Positions 52,463-61,382 are shown, counted from the first letter of the stretch. The stretch: DNA of 64,000 nucleotides from Agrobacterium arsenijevicii (GCA_000949895.1 JWIT01000026.1:1-64000), one strand, 5' to 3'. Numbers and translations: made by a program. The notes: generated by a model not told the origin, from the letters alone.

Positions 52463-53305
52463 TTACCCTTTCACAGCGCCCATGGTCAGACCGCGCGACA
52501 GATGCTTTTGGATCAGAATGACCAAAGCGAGGATCGGCAGGAATGCCAGGAAGGACACCAGAGCGATTGCGTTGTAGATGACGCCGTCCGAGCCGCCGGT
52601 GAAATTGGCAAGGGCAACCGAGAGCGTATAAGCGTTTTGCGTAGAGGCGATGAGGAGCGTGAACAGAAACTCGTTGATCGCAAAGATTGCAGCAATAACG
52701 GCGGCAGTGATGATACCCGGCAGACAGACGGGGATGATGATTTCCCAAAGGATCGTCAGATCGCCGGCACCATCGACGCGCGCCGCATCTTCCAGCTCTT
52801 TCGGAATATCGAGCATGTAGCTTCGGACGATCCAGGTCACCACGGACAAGTTTATCGCCGCATAGATCAGCATCAGAGCCCAGACGCTGTCGAGAAGGCC
52901 GAGATTGCGGAACAGGAAGAAAATCGGGATCGCGACGATTGCAGGCGCCATCATTCTGGTCGAGAGGATATAGAAGCCGATATCTTCCCGTCCCTTGTAA
53001 TCGTATCGAGTAAGTGAGTACGCCGCCGGAATGGCGAGAACGAGATCAATGATAACCGAGCCGCCGACCGCCAGGACGGAATTGCGAAGATAGGACGCAA
53101 TGGGCCAGTCCGACATCAGCATTCGCCAGGCATCGAGCGAAAAGGTTGGCCAATAGATGGGGCGCGGTGTGATGATTTCGGTACGCGGGCGGAAGCCGAT
53201 GGAAAGAAACCAAAGGATCGGTGCCAGGCATATCAACGCCCATGACCCGAGTATGAGATAGCGAACGAAGAGATTTTCACTTCGCGAGCGGCGAATTGAT
53301 GCCAT
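52463..53305 (-). CDS. ABC transporter permease, CUT1 (MalG type), locus B
   Basis: 280 residues, six hydrophobic spans, EAA loop ELEDAARVDGAGDLTILWEI. It overlaps the upstream permease stop by one base. Near the start, SIGFRPRTEIITPRPIYWPT is the usual MalG-type periplasmic entry. Function: membrane half of the importer. Confidence 0.9.
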   Translation of the reverse strand: MASIRRSRSENLFVRYLILGSWALICLAPILWFLSIGFRPRTEIITPRPIYWPTFSLDAWRMLMSDWPIASYLRNSVLAVGGSVIIDLVLAIPAAYSLTRYDYKGREDIGFYILSTRMMAPAIVAIPIFFLFRNLGLLDSVWALMLIYAAINLSVVTWIVRSYMLDIPKELEDAARVDGAGDLTILWEIIIPVCLPGIITAAVIAAIFAINEFLFTLLIASTQNAYTLSVALANFTGGSDGVIYNAIALVSFLAFLPILALVILIQKHLSRGLTMGAVKG

Positions 53306-54243
53306 TACGACCTCCCTGAGCGAAATGAACGCTTCACGACCAGTTGGGCAAGAAAGATGGTGACGATCAACATCACGACGGAGGCCGCCGACGCGTAGCC
53401 GAAATTGAAAGTTTTAAAGCCCTGACGGTAGATGAAGTAGCTCATCGTTTCGGTGCTCCCACCGGGGGTGCCTTGGGTCATGATGTAAACGTTGGTGAAC
53501 ATCGTGGTGATGTCGATCCCGCGAAGGACGACGGCAACGGCAATGACCGGGCGCATCATCGGTAGCGAGATGTTCCAGAAGATCGCCGGCCAACTTGCGC
53601 CATCCAACCGCGCCGCCTCCTCAACCTCCTGATCCTGGCTTTGCAGCGCAGCGACAAAAATGATGAAGACGAAGGGCGTCCACTGCCAGACGTCGGCGAC
53701 AATGAGAGTCGCCCGCGCTCGCCATATATGGCCGAGCCAGTCGATATTGCCGTCGATCAACCCGAGGCGAAACAAAAGGTCGGAGATGATACGCCCGTCG
53801 TTAAAGGCGAGCTTCCAGATAAATGCCACGGCGGATGGCATAAATAGCATCGGCATCAGGAACACGATCCGCCAGCTGCGGATCAGAGGATCCCGATATG
53901 CGAAGTAGGCGAGGGTCAGAGCGATCACGCACTCGAGAAAAAGTGCGATCCCGCCGATGATCACGGTATTGGCAAGCGCTGCCCAGAACTCCCTGTCGCT
54001 GAGAAGCGTTGCGTAATTTTCTATCCCGACGGGAACCCACTCGTTGAAGCGCACGAGAAAGAAACTCTGATACAAGGCATACGCACCCGGATAGAGCGTG
54101 ATTGTCAGAAGATAAATCACGGCAGGCGCCACAAGGAGATAGGGGAAGGCCGCTCGCATTGCGCGGCTGCGCCTCTTTCTGGAAACGGGTCGGCTCGCGG
54201 GGGCGACATCGGTCGCCCCCCTCACCACGTTCGGGATTGTCAT
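53305..54243 (-). CDS. ABC transporter permease, CUT1 (MalF type), locus B
   Basis: 312 residues with a charged N-terminal tail (SRPVSRKRRSRAMRAAF), about six spans, EAA loop EVEEAARLDGASWPAIFWNI and the GTPGGSTETMSYFIYRQGF segment of MalF-type permeases. It starts 17 bases after the binding-protein stop, so it is in the same operon. Confidence 0.9.
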   Translation of the reverse strand: MTIPNVVRGATDVAPASRPVSRKRRSRAMRAAFPYLLVAPAVIYLLTITLYPGAYALYQSFFLVRFNEWVPVGIENYATLLSDREFWAALANTVIIGGIALFLECVIALTLAYFAYRDPLIRSWRIVFLMPMLFMPSAVAFIWKLAFNDGRIISDLLFRLGLIDGNIDWLGHIWRARATLIVADVWQWTPFVFIIFVAALQSQDQEVEEAARLDGASWPAIFWNISLPMMRPVIAVAVVLRGIDITTMFTNVYIMTQGTPGGSTETMSYFIYRQGFKTFNFGYASAASVVMLIVTIFLAQLVVKRSFRSGRS

Positions 54244-54260
54244 GTTTCTTGTCCTAGTGC

Positions 54261-55817
54261 TCAGAAAGGTAGAGCTTTGCCCGCACCCACATACAACCCC
54301 GGCTTGACGGAGGCGTATTGAAGCGGCGGGCGATCACTGAAGAAGCCATTCTTCTTCATGATCTTCTGCCAGGCTGCGTTGCCGTTTGCGAGCGCTTCCT
54401 TGCCGGTAATCTGACCGACGAGTGCCCGATTGATCTCGTTGCCGAGCGTCTGCTCCATCTCGAACATGCCGGGGATGCGGGGTGCGCACCATGCGTGTTC
54501 GAGACTGTCAGCCCAAACCTTTGCGGGCTGACTGACTTCGCGCAACCTCGGATTCGACAAGACGGACTTGTAGCCCGGCGCGACGCCGTTTGCGTTGGCC
54601 TCGTTCATCGCCATGATCGACGACGTCGTCAGGAACGCCAGCATCAGGAACGCCCCTTCGGGGTTTTGCGAACTAGCGGCAACACAGGAGGTAGAGCCTG
54701 CGATATTCGGAGGCGCGAAGCGTCCGCCAGCAACCCGCGGCTCGTAGATGGTCACGAAATCACCAACAATTTGGCTCTGATCGGGCCGCATTGCCTGTGT
54801 CCCGCTGTCCTGCCAGCTGATGTTTGCCGCGACCTGTCCACCAAGCCAGGCCGCACGGTTTTCGCCCCAGCCGGCGCCCGAGACACCCTCAATCGCATTT
54901 TTTGATAGAGCGAGCATGATCTCGATACCCTTGAGACCGGCATCCGAGTTCAAAATCGGGTTGAAGTTTTCATCGAAAAGTTCAAGACCACATTGTGCTG
55001 CAATGTGTTCCCAGGTGTAGGTCGCCCAGAAACCACGCGCTCCGAGCATGCCGATACCGGAAACACCGCCGCCGGCCTTGTTCAGTTCACCCGTCACCCG
55101 AATAAGTTCGTCATAGGTGGGGATTGACTTTGACAGATCGATTGGGCCGCCCAGGACCTTTTCGACCAGAGATTTGCGCAAATGCACCATCTGCACGTCG
55201 CAGTCGAACGGAATGCCGTACAGGCCCTTATCACCGAAATAGCCATAGTTCAGGCGATAGGTGTCATAGAAGTCGTCGAGAGGCAGCTTCCATTTCTCGA
55301 CGAAGTCGTCGAGCTTGGCGAGAAAACCGGGCGCCGCGAAGTCGCCGAGCCACGGGGAAAAGAATTGCAGCGCATCAAAGCTGGCGTTGCCGGAGATGAA
55401 CTCGGCGATCGCCTTGTCATAGAAACTATCGTCGGGGATCGGGACCAGCTCGACCTTGATACCAGACAGTTCTTCGAACGGCTTCAAGCCGCTTGCAGCG
55501 GACTCCTGGTCTGCGGCGCCGACAGCAAATCGGACCGTCTTGCCTGCCTGTTCAGCGCGGACGGTTTCCCAATCCACATTGCGGATCCAGTCTTTAGCAG
55601 GATCCCAAAGGGGCTCCCCGGTCATTTTGTACAAGGTCTGGTAGTCCTTGCGGACGTACTCCTTGACAGAAATCCGGTCAAGGACGGACTGGACATCGGG
55701 CAAAGTCGACTGTGCGAGAGCCGGCTTATAGATTCCCGACATGCCGACAGCAGCCCCTGCGACAGCTGAGTTGCGCAAGAAGGCGCGCCTCGACAGATTT
55801 CGAACATCTTCAGTCAT
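54261..55817 (-). CDS. ABC extracellular solute-binding protein, CUT1 type, Tat-exported, locus B
   Basis: 518 residues, longer than the usual 400-440 for the family. The Tat signal SRRAFLRNSAVAGAAVG has Arg 10 and 11. Before the mature fold begins at KTVRFAVGAADQES (near 93) there is an extra 55-residue segment with KMTGEPLWDPAKDWIRNVDW. It binds the ligand in the periplasm. It is the first gene of the importer-kinase unit, and two candidate SorC operators lie 87-189 bp upstream. Unlike the three other binding-protein genes in the window it has no hairpin after it. Ligand unknown. Confidence 0.88.
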   Translation of the reverse strand: MTEDVRNLSRRAFLRNSAVAGAAVGMSGIYKPALAQSTLPDVQSVLDRISVKEYVRKDYQTLYKMTGEPLWDPAKDWIRNVDWETVRAEQAGKTVRFAVGAADQESAASGLKPFEELSGIKVELVPIPDDSFYDKAIAEFISGNASFDALQFFSPWLGDFAAPGFLAKLDDFVEKWKLPLDDFYDTYRLNYGYFGDKGLYGIPFDCDVQMVHLRKSLVEKVLGGPIDLSKSIPTYDELIRVTGELNKAGGGVSGIGMLGARGFWATYTWEHIAAQCGLELFDENFNPILNSDAGLKGIEIMLALSKNAIEGVSGAGWGENRAAWLGGQVAANISWQDSGTQAMRPDQSQIVGDFVTIYEPRVAGGRFAPPNIAGSTSCVAASSQNPEGAFLMLAFLTTSSIMAMNEANANGVAPGYKSVLSNPRLREVSQPAKVWADSLEHAWCAPRIPGMFEMEQTLGNEINRALVGQITGKEALANGNAAWQKIMKKNGFFSDRPPLQYASVKPGLYVGAGKALPF

Positions 55818-55903
55818 TTTGATCTCCTCCCTGAGATGGTGCCCTTGTGAAAATCAAAATTGACCTGCAAGCAGGCTCTCCTCAATTCTGACAGCAAGAG
55901 GCG

Positions 55904-55937
55904 TGAACTTTCGTTCAGCACGATGACACTATGTTCA
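55904..55937. promoter_or_regulatory. Candidate SorC operator, site C (TGAACTTT-N18-TATGTTCA)
   Basis: Same half-sites as site A with one mismatch on each side, and the same 18-bp spacer. It is 87-120 bp upstream of the locus-B binding-protein start. Confidence 0.62.
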
Positions 55938-55972
55938 AGGCTTCGGGCTGTCAAGACTACCAAAGTGACTGT

Positions 55973-56006
55973 CGCACATTTATCCTTCAATGAATCCAAT
56001 TGTTCA
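55973..56006. promoter_or_regulatory. Candidate SorC operator, site D (CGCACATT-N18-ATTGTTCA)
   Basis: Six of eight and seven of eight matches to the site-A arms, 18-bp spacer. It starts 69 bp after the start of site C, in the space between the binding protein and the divergent SorC gene. It overlaps a second small inverted repeat, GTTCA-N10-TGAAC (56002-56021). Confidence 0.5.
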
Positions 56007-56165
56007 TATTTTATATTGAACGTGAGACCGGATGGCGCCTGTCAACCTGCGACTCTCCGATGAAACCGATGCTATTTCATAACAACCGTGCTTGATTGCG
56101 TCGCCCAACGCCTAGAGCAGATGTAGGATACCGCGATTAAAGTGACATGTTTAAGGGAGTAGAGA

Positions 56166-57146
56166 GTGACAGAAAAGAAAACAGTGAGCAAAGGCATCTC
56201 AGGTGGCGTGCCACGGACTGAAACAGACAGGCTACGCGCACGGGCAGTATGGCTCTATTTCGTGGAAGACAAAACGCAGAACGAAATTGCAAAAATACTT
56301 GGAATAAACCGAATTGCGATTGTCCGGCTTCTGGCCGAAGCCAAACGGCGCAACGAAGTGAGAATTACAATCTCGGCTCCGTTGGCGGACTTGTCCGAAA
56401 TCGAGCGCGGTCTGGAGAAACGCTACGGCATCCCCCGCGCTATCGTCGCGCCTTTTAGCGAACAGCAATCGGATCCCACGAAGGTTATTGCCGCGGCCGC
56501 AGGTGCATACATCAATTCGGCCATGCAATCCGGCATGACCGTCGGCGTTGGCTGGGGACGCACACTGCACAACACACTGCCATTCATCGCCGGCAAAACC
56601 TTGGAAGATTTCAAGGTCGTATCATTATTAGGCGGGATAGCCGCTGCTCGGCGCTTCAACCCCGCCGAATTCGCCTGGCAGTTCGCCGAACTATTTCAGG
56701 GTGAGGGTTTCCTAATCCCCGCTCCCGCGCTTGTCGACAGTCCTGAAACGAAGCGTGCACTCCTCGATAAATGTGGCCTTGCCGAAATATTCGAAATGGC
56801 AAGTGATCTTGATATCGCAATCATATCCGTCGGCGGAATAGCGACGATTACAACAAGTTACCGCATCGGACATATATCGGAGACCGAACGGAAGGCGCTG
56901 GTGAACGCAGGAGCTGTGGGAGACATTCTCTACAATTTCATCAACATCGAAGGACGATTGGTTGATCATCCAGTAAACAAAAGAGCCATTTCCATCGATC
57001 TCGAGCAGTTGCGGAGGGCCAGATCGAGGGTTCTGGCTTCCGGAGGAAGAGAGAAGGTTCAGTCCCTGCTGGGGGCCATAAATGCAATCCGTCCGACTGT
57101 ATTGATTACCGACGAACTGACCGCTCGAGAGTTGCTCAAGACCTAA
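56166..57146 (+). CDS. SorC-family sugar-responsive regulator, locus B
   Basis: 326 residues from GTG 56166, with AAGGGAG about seven bases upstream. The HTH segment is LRARAVWLYFVEDKTQNEIA then KILGINRIAIVRLLAEAKRR. The effector domain has VGVGWGRTLHNTLPFIAGKT, VSLLGGIAAARRFNPAEFAW and VLASGGREKVQSLLGAINAI. It is clearly related to the locus-A regulator. It is transcribed away from the importer operon across 348 bp with two candidate operators, the classic layout for a local repressor released by a phosphorylated sugar. Confidence 0.88.
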   Translation: MTEKKTVSKGISGGVPRTETDRLRARAVWLYFVEDKTQNEIAKILGINRIAIVRLLAEAKRRNEVRITISAPLADLSEIERGLEKRYGIPRAIVAPFSEQQSDPTKVIAAAAGAYINSAMQSGMTVGVGWGRTLHNTLPFIAGKTLEDFKVVSLLGGIAAARRFNPAEFAWQFAELFQGEGFLIPAPALVDSPETKRALLDKCGLAEIFEMASDLDIAIISVGGIATITTSYRIGHISETERKALVNAGAVGDILYNFINIEGRLVDHPVNKRAISIDLEQLRRARSRVLASGGREKVQSLLGAINAIRPTVLITDELTARELLKT

Positions 57147-57399
57147 GCGCAGCCATCGCGTTCTTTGTGGAGGCTTCTCAGAATCACCGCATCGCCTGCG
57201 ATCAGTTGAATCTCCGGAGTTGTCGTCCCTAATCTCGGATACAATACTCGCCGACCAGGCCGATGATAAACCTCTGGTGTACAACACACGTGGACTTCAT
57301 TCAGCGCTCGGCCACCTGCGCTCTCACTTCGGGACAGAAATCCGAGTTGACTGCTGGTTCGGTTCTCCACACGTGCAGCCATTGAATTGAAAGGCGACA

Positions 57400-57679
57400 C
57401 GCGACCGGGATGTTTTTCCGATGCCGGGGTTGAAGCTATTGGTCGGGTCGAGCGCGGTGTAGTGAGCGGCGAGGTCGGGTTTGGCTGCGTAGATGTGTCC
57501 GACATTATGTTCGGCCGGATACTCGGCGCCCCGTGCGTCGAGGAGTTTGAGCATGGCGGTCTTCAATGCCGCCGTATCTGTACCCTTTTTAACCACGTAG
57601 TCCTGATGTAGGAGCGGGGCTTCAACGACCTTGCCTGGCTGCCCGAACCCCGAATTGAGGAATACACGGGAGCCGGCCA
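57400..57679 (-). pseudogene. C-terminal fragment of D-lactate dehydrogenase (Dld)
   Basis: The minus strand reads LLHQDYVVKKGTDTAALKTA, LLDARGAEYPAEHNVGHIYA and YTALDPTNSFNPGIGKTSR, the end of the quinone-linked D-lactate dehydrogenase family. About 90 residues remain of some 570. The proper stop is lost and the frame runs on to 57324. The upstream part is replaced by the GMC gene scar starting at 57680. Not functional. Confidence 0.78.
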
Positions 57680-57811
57680 ATGAAACAGATCGCGAAAGAC
57701 GAGAAAGCCGTTGTCGTCATCGGCTCCGGTGCCGGCGGCGGAACGCTGGCCTATGAACTCACCAAGGCAGGCATTCCCTGCGCTGCGCCCCTGTCATACT
57801 GCCGACCCTAG
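57680..57811 (+). pseudogene. N-terminal fragment of a GMC-type flavoprotein dehydrogenase
   Basis: A 43-codon frame from ATG 57680 reads KAVVVIGSGAGGGTLAYELT then KAGIPC, the FAD-binding start of glucose-methanol-choline oxidoreductases. After PCAAPL it is cut and stops in the tail of the livF gene on the other strand (shared bases 57794-57811). It is the left-over start of a lost gene. Confidence 0.72.
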
Positions 57812-58507
57812 ATAAATAGCCATCAGACGAGGGTCGCTCAACAATTCCGTCGCAGCCCCTTGTAGAATGACCTCGCCAAGTTCCAGCACGCAACCGTGGT
57901 CGGCGACATTGAGGGCTGCCCGTGCATTCTGTTCGACGAGGAGGATCGAGATACCCGATAACTTCAACTCGTGGATGATCCGAAAAATGTCATGAACGAT
58001 CAGAGGAGCCAATCCTAGGCTCGGCTCATCGAGCATCAATAGCCTTGGTGATGCCATCAGTGCCCGACCCATGGCGAGCATCTGCCTCTCTCCGCCCGAA
58101 AGCGTGCCGGCCTCCTGATGACGCCGTTCCAACAGTTTCGGGAAGCGCCCGTAAACCTCGTCAAGGGACGAAACGGAAGACGCGCGGTTGCGACGGTAGC
58201 ACCCAAGCAGGAGATTGTCTTCTACGCTCATGCTGGAAAACAGGTCGCGTTTTTCCGATACCAGCGACATGCCCATTCCAACTCGCTCAGGAACCGAGGC
58301 CCGAGTGACATCTTCGCCTTGGAACAGGACCGTTCCCGTACAGGGCAAGAGACCCATCAATGCGCTAAGAAAAGTCGTTTTACCGGCTCCATTTGCGCCA
58401 ATCAATGTCACGACGCCAGCAGCCGGGATCGCCATTGAAACGTTGGAAACAGCCTTCATGCTGTGATAGCCGGCACAGATGTTTGTAGCTGATAGAATCG
58501 TCGTCAT
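57794..58507 (-). CDS. livF: Branched-chain-amino-acid-type ABC ATPase LivF
   Basis: 237 residues. Walker A GANGAGKTT near 34-42, Q loop SLVSEKRDLF, signature LSGGERQMLAMGRALMA, Walker B RLLMLDEPSLGLAPL and the switch His replaced region LLVEQNARAAL, as usual for LivF. It starts four bases inside the previous gene (overlap at 58504-58507). Its end overlaps the GMC scar. Together with the fused LivM-LivG protein, LivH and the binding protein it forms one importer of the hydrophobic-amino-acid family, whose members also take amides, urea or aromatic acids. Confidence 0.9.
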   Translation of the reverse strand: MTTILSATNICAGYHSMKAVSNVSMAIPAAGVVTLIGANGAGKTTFLSALMGLLPCTGTVLFQGEDVTRASVPERVGMGMSLVSEKRDLFSSMSVEDNLLLGCYRRNRASSVSSLDEVYGRFPKLLERRHQEAGTLSGGERQMLAMGRALMASPRLLMLDEPSLGLAPLIVHDIFRIIHELKLSGISILLVEQNARAALNVADHGCVLELGEVILQGAATELLSDPRLMAIYLGSAV

Positions 58508-60273
58508 GCCGCACCCCCTAGATAGGCGGTTTGAACGACTAGGTTGCTGCGGATCTCGCTCGGCGTGCCCTCCGCAATTTGTGTGCCGAAGTTAAGTACA
58601 ACGATGCGGTCGGTCAGTTTCATCACGAAATCCATGTCGTGTTCGACCAGCAAGATGCCCATTCCCTGCGAACGCAGCGTCTTCAAAAGAGATGCCAACT
58701 GGTCCTTTTCGAAACGACGCAGCCCGGCCGCAGGCTCATCGAGAAGAAGCAGCCGCGGTGCGAGACACAGCGCTCGGGCAATCTCGACAATGCGCGATGT
58801 CCCAAGAGAAAGTTCGGAGGCAAGCATCGAGGCCTTGTCCGTGAGACCGACGAGTTCCAGTTTATGAGCCGCTTCAGCAAACAATAAACGCTCTTCCGCC
58901 CGGTCGAGCCGCAGCATCGCCCGGAGGAAGCCCGCGTGCCCACGAAGATGCGCTCCCAACGCGACGTTTTCAATCACGGTCATGTCCGGCACGAGCTTGA
59001 CATGCTGAAAGGTACGAGCAACCTGGCGGCGGGCGATTGCGCGTGGCGGCATGCCGTCGACCTTCTCGCCGGCGATCCAGACTTCGCCGGCACTGAGCCC
59101 TGCCACACCCGTCAGCAGATTGAAAGTGGTGCTCTTGCCTGCCCCATTCGGCCCCAAAAGCGTCACGATCTCGCTCTCATTCACCGAAAGACTGACGCCA
59201 CTAACGGCAAGCAGACCGCCGAACCGCTTTTCCGCTTTGACGACGCGCAGAAGTTCGATGCTGTTCCCCGTGCACGTTGGTAGCCGCATGGGTGAGGGTT
59301 CGCCAAAGCAAAAAGCGTCTGTCCCTGCTTTGACGAACTTACGAGCAAGCAGCGGCCAAAGGCCCTGTCGGGCATATTCAAGGATGAGAAACAATATCAA
59401 GCCGAAGACAATAATTTCATAATTACCGCCATGCCCGAAGACGATCGGAAGAATATCTTGCAACTGATCTCTCAGGATCACCACCACGCCGGCTCCGAGG
59501 ATAGCTCCATAGACATGCCCCGCACCGCCCAACACTGCCATAAGCAGATATTCGATGCCGGCATTTAGACCGAAGGCGGTCGGCGTAACGGCGCGTTGGA
59601 TGTGAGCGAATAGCCAGCCCGAGAGGCCTGCGAGGAGCGCCGCATAAACAAAAACGGCTAGCTTCATGCGTTCGGTGTGAATTCCGAACGCTTCCGCTTC
59701 AGTCCTTCCGCTCCGCAGCGCGCGGATCGCCCGACCTGTCCGGGAATGGAGAAGATTCTGGGTTAGCGTCACTGCAATAACCACAATGATCCAAACGACC
59801 GGGTAAACCTGCCGGGCATCGACGAGTGGCGTACCGAATATCGAAAGAGGTGGAATACCAGCAATGCCGTTAAAGCCGCCGATCCATTCGAGATTGCCGA
59901 ATAGATAGAAGATTGCCATACCCCAGGCGATCGTGCCAAGCGGCAGATAATGGCCGGAAAGGCGTACAGTAATCAGCCCGATCAGGACGGCGGCAATACC
60001 TGTGACCGCTAGAGCTAGCGGTAGCGTCATCCAGGGCGATAGGCCGTACTGTGTGGAGAGTAGCCCGGTCGTGTAGGCACCAAAGCCGACAAAAGCTGCC
60101 TGACCAAAGGACGTCATGCCACCGACGCCAGTAAGGATTACAAGTCCCAGCGACACGAGGCTCGCCAACCCGATGAGATTAAGCAAAGAGACCCAGAACA
60201 TCGGCATGCCAGGCACATAGGCCACAAGCAGAAGGGCAAGTGCAACAACGGCTGGCGCGAAACGCAATGGCAT
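58504..60273 (-). CDS. Fused ABC permease-ATPase (LivM-LivG)
   Basis: 589 residues joining two usual proteins. Residues 1 to about 315 are the LivM permease (FGQAAFVGFGAYTTGLL, GRAIRALRSGRTEAEAFGIH and about eight spans). A polar linker follows, then LivG from about 340: Walker A GPNGAGKST, QVARTFQHVKLVPDMTVIEN, signature LSLGTSRIVEIARALCLAPR, Walker B LLLLDEPAAGL and LVEHDMDFVMKL. The signature has LSLGT where LSYGQ is usual. There is no frameshift at the joint. LivM-LivG fusions are known in this family. Confidence 0.9.
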   Translation of the reverse strand: MPLRFAPAVVALALLLVAYVPGMPMFWVSLLNLIGLASLVSLGLVILTGVGGMTSFGQAAFVGFGAYTTGLLSTQYGLSPWMTLPLALAVTGIAAVLIGLITVRLSGHYLPLGTIAWGMAIFYLFGNLEWIGGFNGIAGIPPLSIFGTPLVDARQVYPVVWIIVVIAVTLTQNLLHSRTGRAIRALRSGRTEAEAFGIHTERMKLAVFVYAALLAGLSGWLFAHIQRAVTPTAFGLNAGIEYLLMAVLGGAGHVYGAILGAGVVVILRDQLQDILPIVFGHGGNYEIIVFGLILFLILEYARQGLWPLLARKFVKAGTDAFCFGEPSPMRLPTCTGNSIELLRVVKAEKRFGGLLAVSGVSLSVNESEIVTLLGPNGAGKSTTFNLLTGVAGLSAGEVWIAGEKVDGMPPRAIARRQVARTFQHVKLVPDMTVIENVALGAHLRGHAGFLRAMLRLDRAEERLLFAEAAHKLELVGLTDKASMLASELSLGTSRIVEIARALCLAPRLLLLDEPAAGLRRFEKDQLASLLKTLRSQGMGILLVEHDMDFVMKLTDRIVVLNFGTQIAEGTPSEIRSNLVVQTAYLGGAA

Positions 60274-60276
60274 GGC

Positions 60277-61308
60277 CTATTCCTCTTCCGGATGAGGGTT
60301 GAAGATTGAACGCCAGACGAGGACTGGAATGATAAGGCCAAATACGATGATTTCCTTGTAAGCGCTGACCCAGAATGACGAAAACGCCTCGGCGACACCG
60401 ATCACAAGTGCACCGAAAACAGCGATTGGATAACTTGCAAAACCGCCGATGATCGCGGCAACGAAGCCCTTCAAGCCGATCAAGAAGCCGCTGTCGTAAT
60501 ATATGGTCGTAATCGGTGAAATCAGGATGCCAGACAAGGTGCCGATCGACGCCGCCATCAGGAAAGCTTTCATTCCCGCATCGGTCGGCGAAATGCCGAC
60601 AAGCCCGGCTCCCCGGCTGCTGACCGCAGCCGCACGCAACGCCTTGCCCTCGAGGCTGCGGCTGAAGAACACATACAACATCAGCAGGATGACGACCGTC
60701 AGGAGGAGAACGAGGATACTTTGTCCGGAGATCATCAGCGGACCCATCTCATAGCTGCCATCCAGCATCGGCGCCGTGCGATAACCCTCGGCGCCGAAGA
60801 ACAGCAGACCAAAACCGGTCATCATCCAGTGGACTCCAACCGACACTATTAACAGGTTGAGTATGGAACTTTCAGCCATGGACTTAAAGAAAATGGCATA
60901 GATGAACGGTCCCATTGGAACAACAATGGCAAGTGTCAACATGAAGCGCGCGAGCCCGCCGAGAGCACCTACTCCGAGTTCGCACAGTAGCAACACAGAA
61001 AGCGGCAGGAGCAGATAACGGCAAACGATCGATGCAACCTGTCGCCCGTAGATCGGTCGGTGAAGACGCAGAAACTCGCGGATGCCGGCCACAAAACCAA
61101 GCCCCAGCAACATCCATACCGACCCCGGAGTTTCGCCTCGTTCGAGCGCAGAGAGGGTCAATCCGGCATAGGCGACAAAATCGCCCTGTGCGATGAAGAT
61201 GATCCGGGTGACGGAAAAGAGGAGTACAAAGGCGACGGCGAGCAACGCATAGATCGCACCGCCCAAGATACCGTCCTGAAAAAGAAAAAGAAGGATCGCG
61301 CTATCCAT
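60277..61308 (-). CDS. livH: Branched-chain-amino-acid-type ABC permease LivH
   Basis: 343 residues, eight or so spans, slightly longer than E. coli LivH. GAIYALLAVAFVLLFSVTRI is the conserved N-terminal span. The EAA-like region is RAAAVSSRGAGLVGISPTDA, followed by GGFASYPIAVFGALVIGVAE. It ends three bases before the fused gene. With LivM it makes the channel. Confidence 0.9.
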   Translation of the reverse strand: MDSAILLFLFQDGILGGAIYALLAVAFVLLFSVTRIIFIAQGDFVAYAGLTLSALERGETPGSVWMLLGLGFVAGIREFLRLHRPIYGRQVASIVCRYLLLPLSVLLLCELGVGALGGLARFMLTLAIVVPMGPFIYAIFFKSMAESSILNLLIVSVGVHWMMTGFGLLFFGAEGYRTAPMLDGSYEMGPLMISGQSILVLLLTVVILLMLYVFFSRSLEGKALRAAAVSSRGAGLVGISPTDAGMKAFLMAASIGTLSGILISPITTIYYDSGFLIGLKGFVAAIIGGFASYPIAVFGALVIGVAEAFSSFWVSAYKEIIVFGLIIPVLVWRSIFNPHPEEE

Positions 61309-61338
61309 GACAACCGCATTTCTCTGAGAGATAATCGA

Positions 61339-61370
61339 GGCATGCCGCAGCCCATGGCCAGCGGCATGCC
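61339..61370. promoter_or_regulatory. Hairpin after the LivJ-type binding-protein gene
   Basis: GGCATGCCGC-N12-GCGGCATGCC, perfect 10-bp arms, in the 74-bp gap between the binding-protein stop (61383) and livH start (61308). There is no T run on the minus strand. It is placed to stabilise the binding-protein mRNA and lower permease expression. Confidence 0.62.
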
Positions 61371-61382
61371 AGCCTTGGGAGG

